34,108 bases of DNA from an uncultured Clostridia bacterium (lineage in GTDB: Bacteria > Bacillota > Clostridia > Christensenellales > CAG-314), in contig CANRHP010000014.1 of NCBI GenBank assembly GCA_947630455.1, positions 1 through 34,108 of the forward strand. Direction: 5' to 3'. The position numbers were made by a program, and so were the translations under genes. Shown here piece after piece: positions 15,421 to 23,033 of this stretch. The notes below the pieces were generated by a model, which worked only from the letters and a program-made list of their open reading frames with translations, was not told where the DNA came from and searched no databases. How positions within the stretch are numbered: position 1 is the first letter of the stretch; the number at the start of each line of letters is the position of its first letter.

Positions 15421-16884
15421 TCAGATATTTACAACGTCGGGCAAATCGTTTTGAAATACAAGTATTCCTCCCATTGCCAACGGTGCCGCCAGCTGTACCG
15501 CGCCGGCAAGATTTTGTGCAGTCATCACTCTGCACCCGCTCAAGGTCAATCCCTCTACAAGAAAATCGGCATTTTTACCCAATACCACCGCCGCGTCACA
15601 AGCTTGACCCAACAACAGCCCGCATTGCACGTTCATTTCGCGGCGAAGCTTGCCGCACTCTACCAATCCCTGCGTAATGACTACCTTGGGACATACAAAG
15701 CTTTTGAGCGTTTTACAGCAGCTCTCCACACCGGGGAGACTGCCGTTGTAGCTGTCGTCTAAAATGTAAAATCCGTTGCCTTTGGTAAGCTGCAGCCGAT
15801 GCGGCGTCTGCTTTATCCTGACAGTGTTTGCAATAGTATCGAAAAGCGGCTGTCCTAAACGAAGCGTCGCCTGTATACATATTTCTAATGTATTCGTTAT
15901 ATAGGAGGCTACTTGCGGAAGCTTGACCGTGCGTACATCTCCGGACACATTGACAGAAATTGATGTACCGTCAAAATCCACGGTCGAGTCCGTTTGCAGC
16001 CCTTCATTTGACAAAAACTTTGCGCACACACCGCAGCTTGTAAAGCTCAGAGCAATGTCGTCTCTGCTGTTTAATATGCAAAAACCGTCTTGAGGAAGAT
16101 TTTCTACAAGCTCTCTCTTGGTGAGAATAACATTTTGCAAGCTTTTGAATGTGGACAAATGCTGCGCACACACGCCCGTCACAATGCCGTATTTGGGTCG
16201 ATAGAGCTTGCACAATGCGGCAATATCCCCTTTTTGACGCGCTCCGAACTCCAGCAGGACGTAACGAGCACCGTTGAGATCGGTTTTGTTGATAAATGCC
16301 GCAATACCTAACGGCGTGTTGCAGCTGCCTTGAGGAGAAATACAATTGTTTAGCAGTGCGGAAAGCATGTCCTTGACGGACGTCTTGCCGTAGCTGCCAG
16401 TTACTGCAATAACCTTTGCGCCGCTTTGCCGCAGCTTGACTTGTGCAAGACGAAGGTAGTGATGATTTATCAGCAAATCCAAGGGCAGACACAGCCCCCA
16501 AGCAAACAACACAAAAAGAGGCAGCAGCCAAACCCACCAGCTTATATTGACGAATACACACAGAATACTAAGCACAATCGCTTCCGCCGTCAACATACGC
16601 CAGATACGTTTTGTGAGCTTAAGCGGGCTTTTGCGCGGAAGAGTATTCCAAACAACGGCAAGCAGGGCAAACAACCCCGCATCAAAGTAAATGCCGTACT
16701 GCCAAAGCTTTATCGCCACCACCGCAATAACCTGCGTGAGCAAAAGTATCATATAGTAAAGCGAAAAACAAAGCTTAAAATATCCCCGCACAGGGCGGTA
16801 GCTTGCCGCCTGCAGCACACGAAAACACTCCGCTGACAGGGCAGTTAGGCATATAGCACTAAATATCTCCGTTGCAATTTTCAC
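15421..16884 (-). CDS. murF: MurF-type Mur ligase (UDP-MurNAc-tripeptide--D-Ala-D-Ala ligase) with N-terminal membrane domain
   Basis: 487 aa. Residues about 1-140 carry several hydrophobic segments (around 5-20, 40-60, 66-80, 100-138), in place of the usual soluble MurF uridine-binding domain. The Mur ligase core follows: P-loop TGSYGKTS (162-169), NTPLGIA (189-195), LLEFGARQKGDI, HLSTFKS, and the C-terminal domain with LDDSYNGSLPGVESC. Residues GVESC and the acyl-phosphate region fit MurF, and the next gene is ddl, which supplies its substrate. GTG start at 16884 with GGAG inside the preceding gene's end. The missing N-terminal domain makes UDP-precursor binding unusual; a different Mur-ligase role is possible. 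Confidence 0.82.
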   Translation of the reverse strand: MKIATEIFSAICLTALSAECFRVLQAASYRPVRGYFKLCFSLYYMILLLTQVIAVVAIKLWQYGIYFDAGLFALLAVVWNTLPRKSPLKLTKRIWRMLTAEAIVLSILCVFVNISWWVWLLPLFVLFAWGLCLPLDLLINHHYLRLAQVKLRQSGAKVIAVTGSYGKTSVKDMLSALLNNCISPQGSCNTPLGIAAFINKTDLNGARYVLLEFGARQKGDIAALCKLYRPKYGIVTGVCAQHLSTFKSLQNVILTKRELVENLPQDGFCILNSRDDIALSFTSCGVCAKFLSNEGLQTDSTVDFDGTSISVNVSGDVRTVKLPQVASYITNTLEICIQATLRLGQPLFDTIANTVRIKQTPHRLQLTKGNGFYILDDSYNGSLPGVESCCKTLKSFVCPKVVITQGLVECGKLRREMNVQCGLLLGQACDAAVVLGKNADFLVEGLTLSGCRVMTAQNLAGAVQLAAPLAMGGILVFQNDLPDVVNI

Positions 16885-16887
16885 CGA

Positions 16888-17571
16888 TCACTCCACAAAG
16901 TTCTGTATAGTTTGGGCAAAGGCGCGGGGAGATCGAAAAAAGGCAAAGTGATCGCCCTCGATTTCCACTAAGCTGCTTTCGGGGATAAGACGACGAAGAG
17001 TACGCGCCTGCCATATAGGGACTGCGGCGTCGTCGCGCCCGGCAACGATAAGCACGGGACAAATTATACGCTTGGCGTAACGACTCAAATCCTCGTTTAT
17101 CACCTTGATAAATGTTGCGCGCATTGTATCGCTGCAGTTGAGATAATCGTCGCTGGCATTTGAAATATCAATTTTTCCGAAAAGCTTTTTGAATTTGTAT
17201 CGCCTCACATGCAACCACCGTTTCAGCGAAAAACGCCGTATCCCCGCAGGCGCGACCAATAGTATGCGCGACACAAGTTCGGGATGAGTTGCAGCAAACA
17301 CCATTGCTACTCGACATCCGAAGCTGTGACACACAAGCGCTGCACGTACAATGCCCTGCTTTTGAAAAAAGTCGTACAGATCCTCGGCATAATCGCCGAC
17401 ATTCCAACCGGCTGCTGGCGGCGGATCGCTTTTGCCAAAGCCGCGCATATCAACAAGGATATTGTGCAGATTAGGAAGCTTGTCGACAACGGGTGAAAAT
17501 ATACTGCCGTCGCAGCCCCAGCCGTGCAGATACACAACAGTAATGCCTCTGCCCGTTTGCAAAAAATACAC
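16888..17571 (-). CDS. Small alpha/beta hydrolase
   Basis: 227 aa, cytoplasmic. Oxyanion motif YLHGWGCDGSIF (14-25), DMRGFGKSD (41-49), nucleophile elbow CHSFG (Ser83, with Cys in place of the first Gly of GxSxG), acid in VAGRDDAAVP and His in GDHFAFF. These are the marks of the BioH/MhpC-like esterase group. The cap domain is reduced. The GTG start at 17571 has GAGG 7 nt upstream; the next gene (murF) begins 3 nt after its TGA, so the two are translationally coupled. Its place ahead of murF and ddl suggests a wall or lipid-carrier related role, but nothing in the sequence proves that. Substrate unknown. Confidence 0.85.
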   Translation of the reverse strand: MYFLQTGRGITVVYLHGWGCDGSIFSPVVDKLPNLHNILVDMRGFGKSDPPPAAGWNVGDYAEDLYDFFQKQGIVRAALVCHSFGCRVAMVFAATHPELVSRILLVAPAGIRRFSLKRWLHVRRYKFKKLFGKIDISNASDDYLNCSDTMRATFIKVINEDLSRYAKRIICPVLIVAGRDDAAVPIWQARTLRRLIPESSLVEIEGDHFAFFRSPRAFAQTIQNFVE

Positions 17572-17581
17572 TCGCCCACCT

Positions 17582-17821
17582 CAAGCTATTGTATGACCGA
17601 AAATAACAAAAAGTGACCGATTTCACACTAATTTGCCCTTTGTTGACAGAATCGTTTTTTTCAAATATTTTGTGTAAGGCAATATCTAAAGCTAAATTTT
17701 ATACCAATATATAATAAAAATACGACATAAAACATGTACTATGTCTGAAATAGTAATTTATAAATTGTTAAAATACGAAATAATTGACGTTTTTAAATAT
17801 TCCATAACTTCAGAAAGTATT
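17582..17821. other. Gene-free region upstream of the hydrolase-murF-ddl operon
   Basis: AT-rich. It contains TACAAT (17593-17588, minus) as a possible -10 without a good -35, and two TGACCGA words about 20 bp apart (17594-17600 and 17614-17620) that could be an operator. It also holds the hairpin TACTATGTCTGAAATAGTA (17737-17755) shared with 330-348. No ORF of note. Confidence 0.5.
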
Positions 17822-17852
17822 AAAAAAGCCGCCCTTAACTTAGGGACAGCTT
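17822..17852 (-). terminator. Intrinsic terminator of tsaE-tsaB-rimI
   Basis: On the minus strand AAGCTGTCC pairs with GGGCGGCTT (G-U allowed) around an AT-rich loop, followed by a T-run. It lies 44 nt beyond the rimI stop. Confidence 0.75.
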
Positions 17853-17895
17853 ATCTGAAAAACATTTGCAATATTACGAAATCACAGATCGAAGC

Positions 17896-18348
17896 TTACA
17901 ATTGCTTGACCATTGTATAGGCGTCTCGAGTGGCGTAACGTTTAGTGCGCCGATAAAAATTCGGACGGGTGCCGGCAATATCGTAGCCGCATTTTTTGTA
18001 CAGTTCGACTGCGGCTGTATTTGCAGTATTGACCTCCAGTTCGCAGCGTTCGCACCCCTGCACTTTCGCAAAATCCTCTACTGTTTGCAATAAACGTGTG
18101 GCTATGCCCTGCCGACGGAATTCGGGAAACACGGCGATATTGCAGATCTGCGCTTCCTCATACATAATACGAACGCATACATAACCAACAATCGAACCGT
18201 CTGCCACTTCACCGAAAAGATGAGAAAATTCGTTTTGATATTCGCCTATAAGATTGCTTACTGTCCACGCCTCTTTGCCGAAGCATTCTTTTTCGATTTT
18301 ATTAAGCTGAAACACCGTCTGCATTGAAAAATTGAGCTTATCGATCAT
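17896..18348 (-). CDS. rimI: Ribosomal protein S18-alanine N-acetyltransferase
   Basis: GNAT-family acetyltransferase, 150 aa, which acetylates the N-terminus of ribosomal protein S18. The acetyl-CoA binding segment IAVFPEFRRQGIATRLLQTV (V/I-x-x-x-x-R-x-x-G-x-A) is intact, as is the family signature LEVNTANTAAVELYKKCGYDIAGTRPNFY. It overlaps tsaB by 11 nt and is the last gene of tsaE-tsaB-rimI, a common bacterial arrangement. This makes RimI more likely than another GNAT. Confidence 0.92.
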   Translation of the reverse strand: MIDKLNFSMQTVFQLNKIEKECFGKEAWTVSNLIGEYQNEFSHLFGEVADGSIVGYVCVRIMYEEAQICNIAVFPEFRRQGIATRLLQTVEDFAKVQGCERCELEVNTANTAAVELYKKCGYDIAGTRPNFYRRTKRYATRDAYTMVKQL

Positions 18349-18904
18349 TTCTTTCCTCCGCTTGAGAACGTCTTATATACAAAGGCGTAAGCTCATCGTT
18401 GAAATTGCCTTCTGCAAAACGCTTCCGTATAATTTGTACTGCTCCGTCCAAATAATCGCACGCCGTACCCTTTCCTGCAGAAATAGCGCGAATATCATCA
18501 TAAGATATCAAACAAGGAGAAACACCTGAATTGCAGTCGGCAAAATAGTAACCGTTGCCCGCGTCTATTATTGCACTGCCCTTAGCGCCGCATTTTGCCG
18601 AAAGGGATATTGCATCCAAACAATTGACGGCAATGTATGGGCGCGGTACTGCCGTGTTGTACCCCTTTACTGTGGCAACACCTATTCGTATGCCCGTAAA
18701 GCTTCCCGGACCTATCGCACAGGCATAAGCATCCAAATCGTTGAAGCTGACATTGGCTTCCGTCAGCGCTTGCTGCACCTTGCCGCAAAGCAGCTCACTG
18801 TGACGACGCTGTGAATCAGCCTGCGCCACAATAGTAGCCTTGTCGGCTTCAATTACAGCAACAACAAGGTCGGATGTAGTTGTATCTACAAAAAGAATTT
18901 TCAT
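18338..18904 (-). CDS. tsaB: tRNA threonylcarbamoyladenosine biosynthesis protein TsaB
   Basis: Catalytically inactive ASKHA-fold paralogue of TsaD that forms the TsaB-TsaD-TsaE complex for t6A37 of ANN-decoding tRNAs. N-terminal ILFVDTTTSDLVVAV, RRHSELL, and the diagnostic IGPGSFTGIRIGVATVKG are present. Length 188 aa is at the short end (usually 215-240), the C-terminal half being abbreviated. Start ATG 18904 overlaps the tsaE stop as ATGA. tsaD is not in the window. Confidence 0.95.
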   Translation of the reverse strand: MKILFVDTTTSDLVVAVIEADKATIVAQADSQRRHSELLCGKVQQALTEANVSFNDLDAYACAIGPGSFTGIRIGVATVKGYNTAVPRPYIAVNCLDAISLSAKCGAKGSAIIDAGNGYYFADCNSGVSPCLISYDDIRAISAGKGTACDYLDGAVQIIRKRFAEGNFNDELTPLYIRRSQAEERNDR

Positions 18905-19326
18905 TGTCTTATCGTTATGCGGCGCATGTTGTCGCCAAGCTTATCTATTTGCACCGTTGTGCAGCGAGTAGGCAGTAAATCAACGATCCGTTCGCTCCAC
19001 TCTATTGCGGAAACGGCATCTTTGTCGTAAAAAAGCTCGTTTAGACCGGTGATCTCCACTTCCTCGCTGTTTTCTATGCGATAAAAATCAAAGTGATTAA
19101 GCGTGAGACGTCCGCGATATTCGTTGTGCAGCGCAAACGTTGGGCTGGTGATCACCTCATCTATGCCCAAGCCCCGCGCTAAACCTTTGACAAAATGAGT
19201 TTTGCCTGCGCCGAGCTCCCCTTTCAAAAGCAGCACCTCACCGCCGGTGAGATTTAGCGCAAACTGTTCGGCAAAAGCCTCGGTTTCCTCTGTGGATTGA
19301 GTTGTGATTTGCGAAACTACTTTCAT
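18901..19326 (-). CDS. tsaE: tRNA threonylcarbamoyladenosine biosynthesis ATPase TsaE
   Basis: P-loop ATPase that drives turnover of the TsaBD complex. Walker A GELGAGKTHF (36-45), switch region SPTFALHNEY, HFDFYRIENSEEVEITGL, and IEWSERI (a TsaE hallmark). 141 aa, normal length. The ATG at 19326 lies only 9 nt after a strong -10 box and has no ribosome binding site, so the mRNA may be leaderless. First gene of the tsaE-tsaB-rimI operon. Confidence 0.95.
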   Translation of the reverse strand: MKVVSQITTQSTEETEAFAEQFALNLTGGEVLLLKGELGAGKTHFVKGLARGLGIDEVITSPTFALHNEYRGRLTLNHFDFYRIENSEEVEITGLNELFYDKDAVSAIEWSERIVDLLPTRCTTVQIDKLGDNMRRITIRQ

Positions 19327-19335
19327 TGTATCAAT

Positions 19336-19364
19336 ATTTTACTACAAATCGACAAATATATCAA
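19336..19364 (-). promoter_or_regulatory. Promoter of tsaE-tsaB-rimI
   Basis: Minus strand TTGATA (19364-19359), 17 nt, TAAAAT (19341-19336). The expected start (about 19329) is within three bases of the tsaE ATG. Confidence 0.7.
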
Positions 19365-19459
19365 GCGCTTGCATTGTAACTGACACAGTATCGACTTTTA
19401 TAAAACGACCGTTGATCAAACACAATACTGTTGATTTCAAAGCTGCTGCCTTTCGCCAC

Positions 19460-19493
19460 AAAAAGACGAAAAGACCCGTCTATAAAACGGGTC
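19460..19493 (-). terminator. Intrinsic terminator downstream of ribU
   Basis: Perfect 7-bp stem GACCCGT / ACGGGTC with a 7-nt loop, followed on the minus strand by TTTTCGTCTTTTT. It lies about 137 nt past the ribU stop; nothing coding is seen between (19494-19629). Confidence 0.8.
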
Positions 19494-19629
19494 TCGGTAT
19501 GTCAAAAGATCGTATAAAATCAACGCTCAACATGTTTGACGCGCTGCAAATCAAATTGCGAAACTATGCAGAAGCCGCCCGTATTGCACATATCTAAGCT
19601 TAGAGACAGCTGTCGGACTTTAATGCATG

Positions 19630-20442
19630 TCAATCGTTTTGATCATCCGACGACGAGCCATGCTCTGCGTCGACGGGCGCAGGTACGGCTTGGGTCGATT
19701 TTTTTTTGCGGCGAGACGCGTCCATAGTCCAGTGCAGCGCGCGGCTGAGCGGTTTGTAGAGCAGAAATGTGATAACGCAGGTTGCCGCGGTTTTAATCAC
19801 ATTGAAAAGCAACGTCCACCATAACGCCGTCATCATTACGCTATGCTCGGTCATACCGTACACGGGCAGCAAAATAAATTGATTGCATAGCCACATAGCG
19901 CCGCAAAATACCAAGCTACTTACAAACAGACTGAGCACGGCGCCTCTTTTGTTGCGGCGAAGCTTGTAAATCAACCCTGCAACTACTGCATATACTGTGC
20001 CCGAAATCAAATTGGACAGCGGTCCGACCAAATTGGTGCTTGTACCGGAAATAAGCAGTTTTACCACAATTTTAACAATATTTACGGCAGCGCCGGTTAT
20101 CGGTCCATACATAAACGAAGCAAGCAGCGTTGGTACGTCGGAAAAATTCATTTCCAACCATGGAGTTGCAGGCAGCAGCGGAAATTCCAAATACAACAGC
20201 GCCACGCCCAGCGCAGAGAAAAACGCCACATGCGCCAGATAAATCGCAGAATGTACGGTTGTATCTCGTTTGGAAAATCTTGCGGTTGGCGCATGACCTG
20301 CGGACGCGGAATTTTTGGCGGCTCGTATTTTTCGTAAAGAGACGATCTGCCATATGATAATGCCAACCTCAAGAGCTACGACTATACCTAAAATTGTGCC
20401 GACCAATGCGTCGACCTGATTGAAACACAACAAGCTTGTCAC
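19630..20442 (-). CDS. ribU: Riboflavin ECF transporter substrate-binding S component (RibU-type)
   Basis: Membrane S component that binds riboflavin and partners with a shared EcfAA'T module (not in the window). 270 aa from the chosen start, with about six hydrophobic segments. The motif LYLEFPLLPATPWLEMNFSD is the RibU-type signature, followed by VPTLLASFMYGPITGAAVNIVK and GTSTNLVGPLSNLISG. A hydrophilic, Ser/Asp-rich tail follows the last segment. The track start (20577) lies within the riboswitch terminator. GGAGG 8 nt before the GTG at 20442 marks the real start (MTSLLCFNQVDALVG). An FMN riboswitch directly upstream supports riboflavin as the ligand. The N-terminus is about 70 residues longer than typical RibU before the core. 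Confidence 0.9.
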   Translation of the reverse strand: MTSLLCFNQVDALVGTILGIVVALEVGIIIWQIVSLRKIRAAKNSASAGHAPTARFSKRDTTVHSAIYLAHVAFFSALGVALLYLEFPLLPATPWLEMNFSDVPTLLASFMYGPITGAAVNIVKIVVKLLISGTSTNLVGPLSNLISGTVYAVVAGLIYKLRRNKRGAVLSLFVSSLVFCGAMWLCNQFILLPVYGMTEHSVMMTALWWTLLFNVIKTAATCVITFLLYKPLSRALHWTMDASRRKKKSTQAVPAPVDAEHGSSSDDQND

Positions 20443-20544
20443 AAAAGATACCTCCTTTATTTGTTTTAAGCGACGTATCCAAGGAACGTTTCCCCAAAGT
20501 ATCCCGCACCGACGTATATACGCAACATATTGCAGCGTAAAAAC

Positions 20545-20575
20545 AAAAAACGCCCGCGGAGATCCTCCGGGGCAC
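20545..20575 (-). terminator. Riboswitch expression-platform terminator
   Basis: GCCCCGGAG, 3-nt loop, CTCCGCGGGC with one bulged C, then six T on the minus strand. It sits between the FMN aptamer and the ribU start, the usual place for FMN-induced termination. Confidence 0.85.
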
Positions 20576-20593
20576 AATACACAAAGTATTTCA

Positions 20594-20715
20594 TTCTTTT
20601 CTCATCCGGACTGTACCGTCGGCTCGGGAATTTCACCCGCTCGGCGCCGCCTGCATGCAGGAAGCGTTCATAGGCTTTCACTATCGGTGTGGAATTGCAC
20701 CACGCCCCAAAGAAT
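20594..20715 (-). promoter_or_regulatory. FMN riboswitch (RFN element)
   Basis: The minus strand reads TTCTTTGGGGC..., then GTGCAATTCCACACCGATAG, GTGAAAGCCTATGAACGC, a P4-like CCTGCATGCAGG, CGGGTGAAATTCCCGAGCCG, ACGGTACAGTCCGGATG and AGAAAAGAA closing P1. These are the conserved RFN blocks in order. Binding of FMN should favour the downstream terminator and shut off ribU. Confidence 0.95.
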
Positions 20716-20731
20716 TTGTTGTTGTAATTAT

Positions 20732-20760
20732 ATTTTAGCACTGAAATATAGATTGCGCAA
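20732..20760 (-). promoter_or_regulatory. Promoter of the FMN riboswitch-ribU unit
   Basis: Minus strand TTGCGC (20760-20755), 17 nt, TAAAAT (20737-20732) with TG at the extended -10 position. Confidence 0.7.
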
Positions 20761-20830
20761 CCGTTTGAATACAAATTTTGCAAAACGTGGTTCGGCAATG
20801 GAAGCTTAAGCTTGCAAAACACCGACTTAA

Positions 20831-21634
20831 CTATTTGGCATACATCATATATACGATACGGGACACAAGACGCTGCGGCAGAATTCGCGAAAGCATGCAA
20901 AGTGTTTTGTAGCTTGTTCCAATGGCAGAAAGAGGCTTTACGCGGCGTTTGAGACATTGCCTGCAAATATACCTGCCTGCTACAGACGACTTCATTCCAT
21001 GCTGCTCATCACGTTCCATTTTGGCTACGGATGCCGAAATGCGACCGCCGTACTCGCTGTCGCCCAATTCAGACTTTTGCCGTGCGGCAGTAAAACCGGT
21101 TGCGATGTCTCCGGGCATAACTGCAGTGACGCTTATTCCGTATGGACGTACCTCGTTGGCAAGTGCTTGAGAATAGGAGTTCAAAGCCGCTTTCGAAGCG
21201 GAATAAAAAGCTTGAAAAGGTATCGAAATGGCTCCCGCAACGGAGCTTACGATAACAATTCGCCCATGTTTTTGCAGTCGCATTGTGGGCAGCACAGCTT
21301 TAATGGCATTTACGGAGCCGAAAAAATTTACGTCAAACTGCCGTTTGGCGTCGTTGAGATCAGTAAACTCCACAGCGCCCGAGATACCGAAACCGGCGTT
21401 GCACACCAAGATGTCTATCTGTCCTTCGGAAGCAAATACCCCGTGAAAGGATTTTGCAATTGCATCCTCATCTGTAACGTCGCACACAATATGGTGCGCC
21501 GTGTGAGTTACATCAGAGCGACGACTCATTTCGTAGACGGTAACTCCGGCGTTCTGTAACGCCTCAACCACAGCTAAGCCTATACCGTTGGAGCCGCCTG
21601 TAACAACTGCTACTGTTTTAGTCTTTACTTGCAT
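20831..21634 (-). CDS. Short-chain dehydrogenase/reductase, candidate 3-ketosphinganine reductase
   Basis: 267 aa classical SDR. Cofactor motif TGGSNGIG (12-19), Arg-Arg after beta-2 (38-39, suggesting NADPH), structural CNAG (78-81), and catalytic Ser130/131, Tyr144 and Lys148 (YSASK). The C-terminal extension (about 225-267) is basic and hydrophobic (ILPQRLVSRIVYMMYAK) and may touch the membrane, as in KDSR-like enzymes. It overlaps the preceding oxoamine synthase by 10 nt, so the two are co-translated. The natural substrate would be the beta-keto amine made by that enzyme. A general SDR function on another ketone cannot be excluded from sequence alone. Confidence 0.8.
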   Translation of the reverse strand: MQVKTKTVAVVTGGSNGIGLAVVEALQNAGVTVYEMSRRSDVTHTAHHIVCDVTDEDAIAKSFHGVFASEGQIDILVCNAGFGISGAVEFTDLNDAKRQFDVNFFGSVNAIKAVLPTMRLQKHGRIVIVSSVAGAISIPFQAFYSASKAALNSYSQALANEVRPYGISVTAVMPGDIATGFTAARQKSELGDSEYGGRISASVAKMERDEQHGMKSSVAGRYICRQCLKRRVKPLSAIGTSYKTLCMLSRILPQRLVSRIVYMMYAK

Positions 21635-22812
21635 ATTCCATTTACCTTGAGAACCTTATATATAATCTCAGTAGCTTCATCGATCAACGGCTCGGTGTGT
21701 GTGGCCATGAGTGATGTTCTGAGCAAGCACTCATGCGGCGCCGTTGCCGGAGGCAGCGAGCTGTTGACATAAACGCCCTCGTTGTAAAGCTGCTTTGCTA
21801 TCGACAGCGTTTCTATTGTTTCGTAGGTGTAGATAGGTATGATAGGCGTTTCGCTCATACGGATTTTGATCCCGCGCTCCGTTAATTTGTTGCGGAAATA
21901 TGAAGAAATGTAACGCAAATGATCTACCAGCTCGGGGTGAGAGATCAGCTGATGCAGCGCTTCCAACGCCGTTGCGCAGCTGCAGGGAGTTATACTTGCG
22001 GAAAAGATGAAGGGGCGCGATACATGTCTGACGTAATCGCATACTTCGTGGCTTGCCGCCATATAACCGCCCAAGCTTGCCAAGGATTTGCTGAAGGTGC
22101 CCATGTAGATGTCCACTTCGTTTTCCAATTGGAAGTAGCTGGCGGTACCTCTTCCTCCTTCGCCAAGGACACCGAGACCGTGAGCGTCATCCACCATCAC
22201 GCGCGCGCCATAGTTGCGAGCAAGACGTGTAATTTCGGGAAGGTTGGCTATGTCGCCGCCCATGCTGAATACGCCGTCTGTAACTATGAGTATTCCCGCA
22301 TTGTCGGGAACCTTTTGCAGCTGCCGCTCGAGATCCTGCATGTCGGCATGCTTGAAACGTAGCATTGTACCGTAGCTTAACCTGCAAGCGTCATAGATAC
22401 TTGCATGATTTTCTCTGTCGCAGATCACATAGTCGCCGCGACCGACAATGGCGGAAATGATACCGAGATTGGATTGAAATCCCGTAGAAAAAGTAACCAC
22501 ATCCTCCTTGCGTAAAAATTCGGCTAGTTCCCTTTCCAGCTGTTGATGAAGCCGAAGCGTGCCGTTAAGAAAACGTGATCCGCTGCAGCCGGTGCCGTAT
22601 TTTTTTAGTGCGTCAATACCCGCTTGTATGACGTCGGGATTGGCGGTCAAGCCTAAATAATTGTTGGAGCCAAGCATTATGCGGCGCTTGCCCTCCATCA
22701 TAACCTCAACGTCCTGACGAGACTCCAACGCATGAAAATAGGGATAGACGTCCAGCTCACGCGCCTGTTTGAGCAAATCGATCCCTTTGTAGCATTTTGA
22801 AAAAATATCCAT
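21625..22812 (-). CDS. spt: Alpha-oxoamine synthase, serine palmitoyltransferase-like (PLP enzyme)
   Basis: 395 aa, fold-type I PLP enzyme condensing an amino acid with an acyl-CoA/ACP. Landmarks: VYPYF near the N-terminus, GSNNYLGL (48-55), KYGTGCSGSRFLNGT (71-85), STGFQSN (109-115), His136 stacking on PLP (NHASIYD), DDAHG (208-212), PLP-Lys242 in TFSKSLASLGGY, and CLLRTSLMATHT. YPYF, GTGCSGSRFLNGT and the ATHT end match bacterial (Bacteroidota-type) serine palmitoyltransferases. Kbl carries SVRFICGTQDSH and BioF GSGGSR at the same site. The overlapping SDR is the logical next step (3-ketosphinganine reduction). The ATG has GGAGG 5 nt upstream. Kbl/BioF-like activity is the alternative. Confidence 0.82.
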   Translation of the reverse strand: MDIFSKCYKGIDLLKQARELDVYPYFHALESRQDVEVMMEGKRRIMLGSNNYLGLTANPDVIQAGIDALKKYGTGCSGSRFLNGTLRLHQQLERELAEFLRKEDVVTFSTGFQSNLGIISAIVGRGDYVICDRENHASIYDACRLSYGTMLRFKHADMQDLERQLQKVPDNAGILIVTDGVFSMGGDIANLPEITRLARNYGARVMVDDAHGLGVLGEGGRGTASYFQLENEVDIYMGTFSKSLASLGGYMAASHEVCDYVRHVSRPFIFSASITPCSCATALEALHQLISHPELVDHLRYISSYFRNKLTERGIKIRMSETPIIPIYTYETIETLSIAKQLYNEGVYVNSSLPPATAPHECLLRTSLMATHTEPLIDEATEIIYKVLKVNGICK

Positions 22813-22846
22813 GACGTCCTCCTTTTGAAATTATAATATTTTTTTT

Positions 22847-22880
22847 ATTATACCATATAAAAGTCAACTAATTGTTAACT
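22847..22880 (-). promoter_or_regulatory. Promoter/operator region of the oxoamine synthase-SDR operon
   Basis: TATAAT (22852-22847, minus) is 35 nt from the ATG. An inverted repeat AGTCAAC-TAATT-GTTAACT (22862-22880, one mismatch) covers the -35 region, which itself is poor. This is a likely repressor or activator site. Confidence 0.5.
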
Positions 22881-22965
22881 TTGTTATTATAATAGAATTT
22901 AGATGTTAATTACAAAAAATATTTTTATTATTGTTTATCCCCGAAAGCAAAGTTGACGAGTACGT

Positions 22966-23001
22966 AAAAAATCGCATCTAACACTGCAATATCAGATGCG
23001 A
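22966..23001 (-). terminator. Intrinsic terminator of the hexosaminidase-pfkA operon
   Basis: Eight-bp stem TCGCATCT / AGATGCGA with a 14-nt loop and a T-run on the minus strand, 32 nt after the pfkA stop. Confidence 0.85.
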
Positions 23002-23033
23002 AATTTTGCGTAAGCTTTAGTTTAGATAAATCG

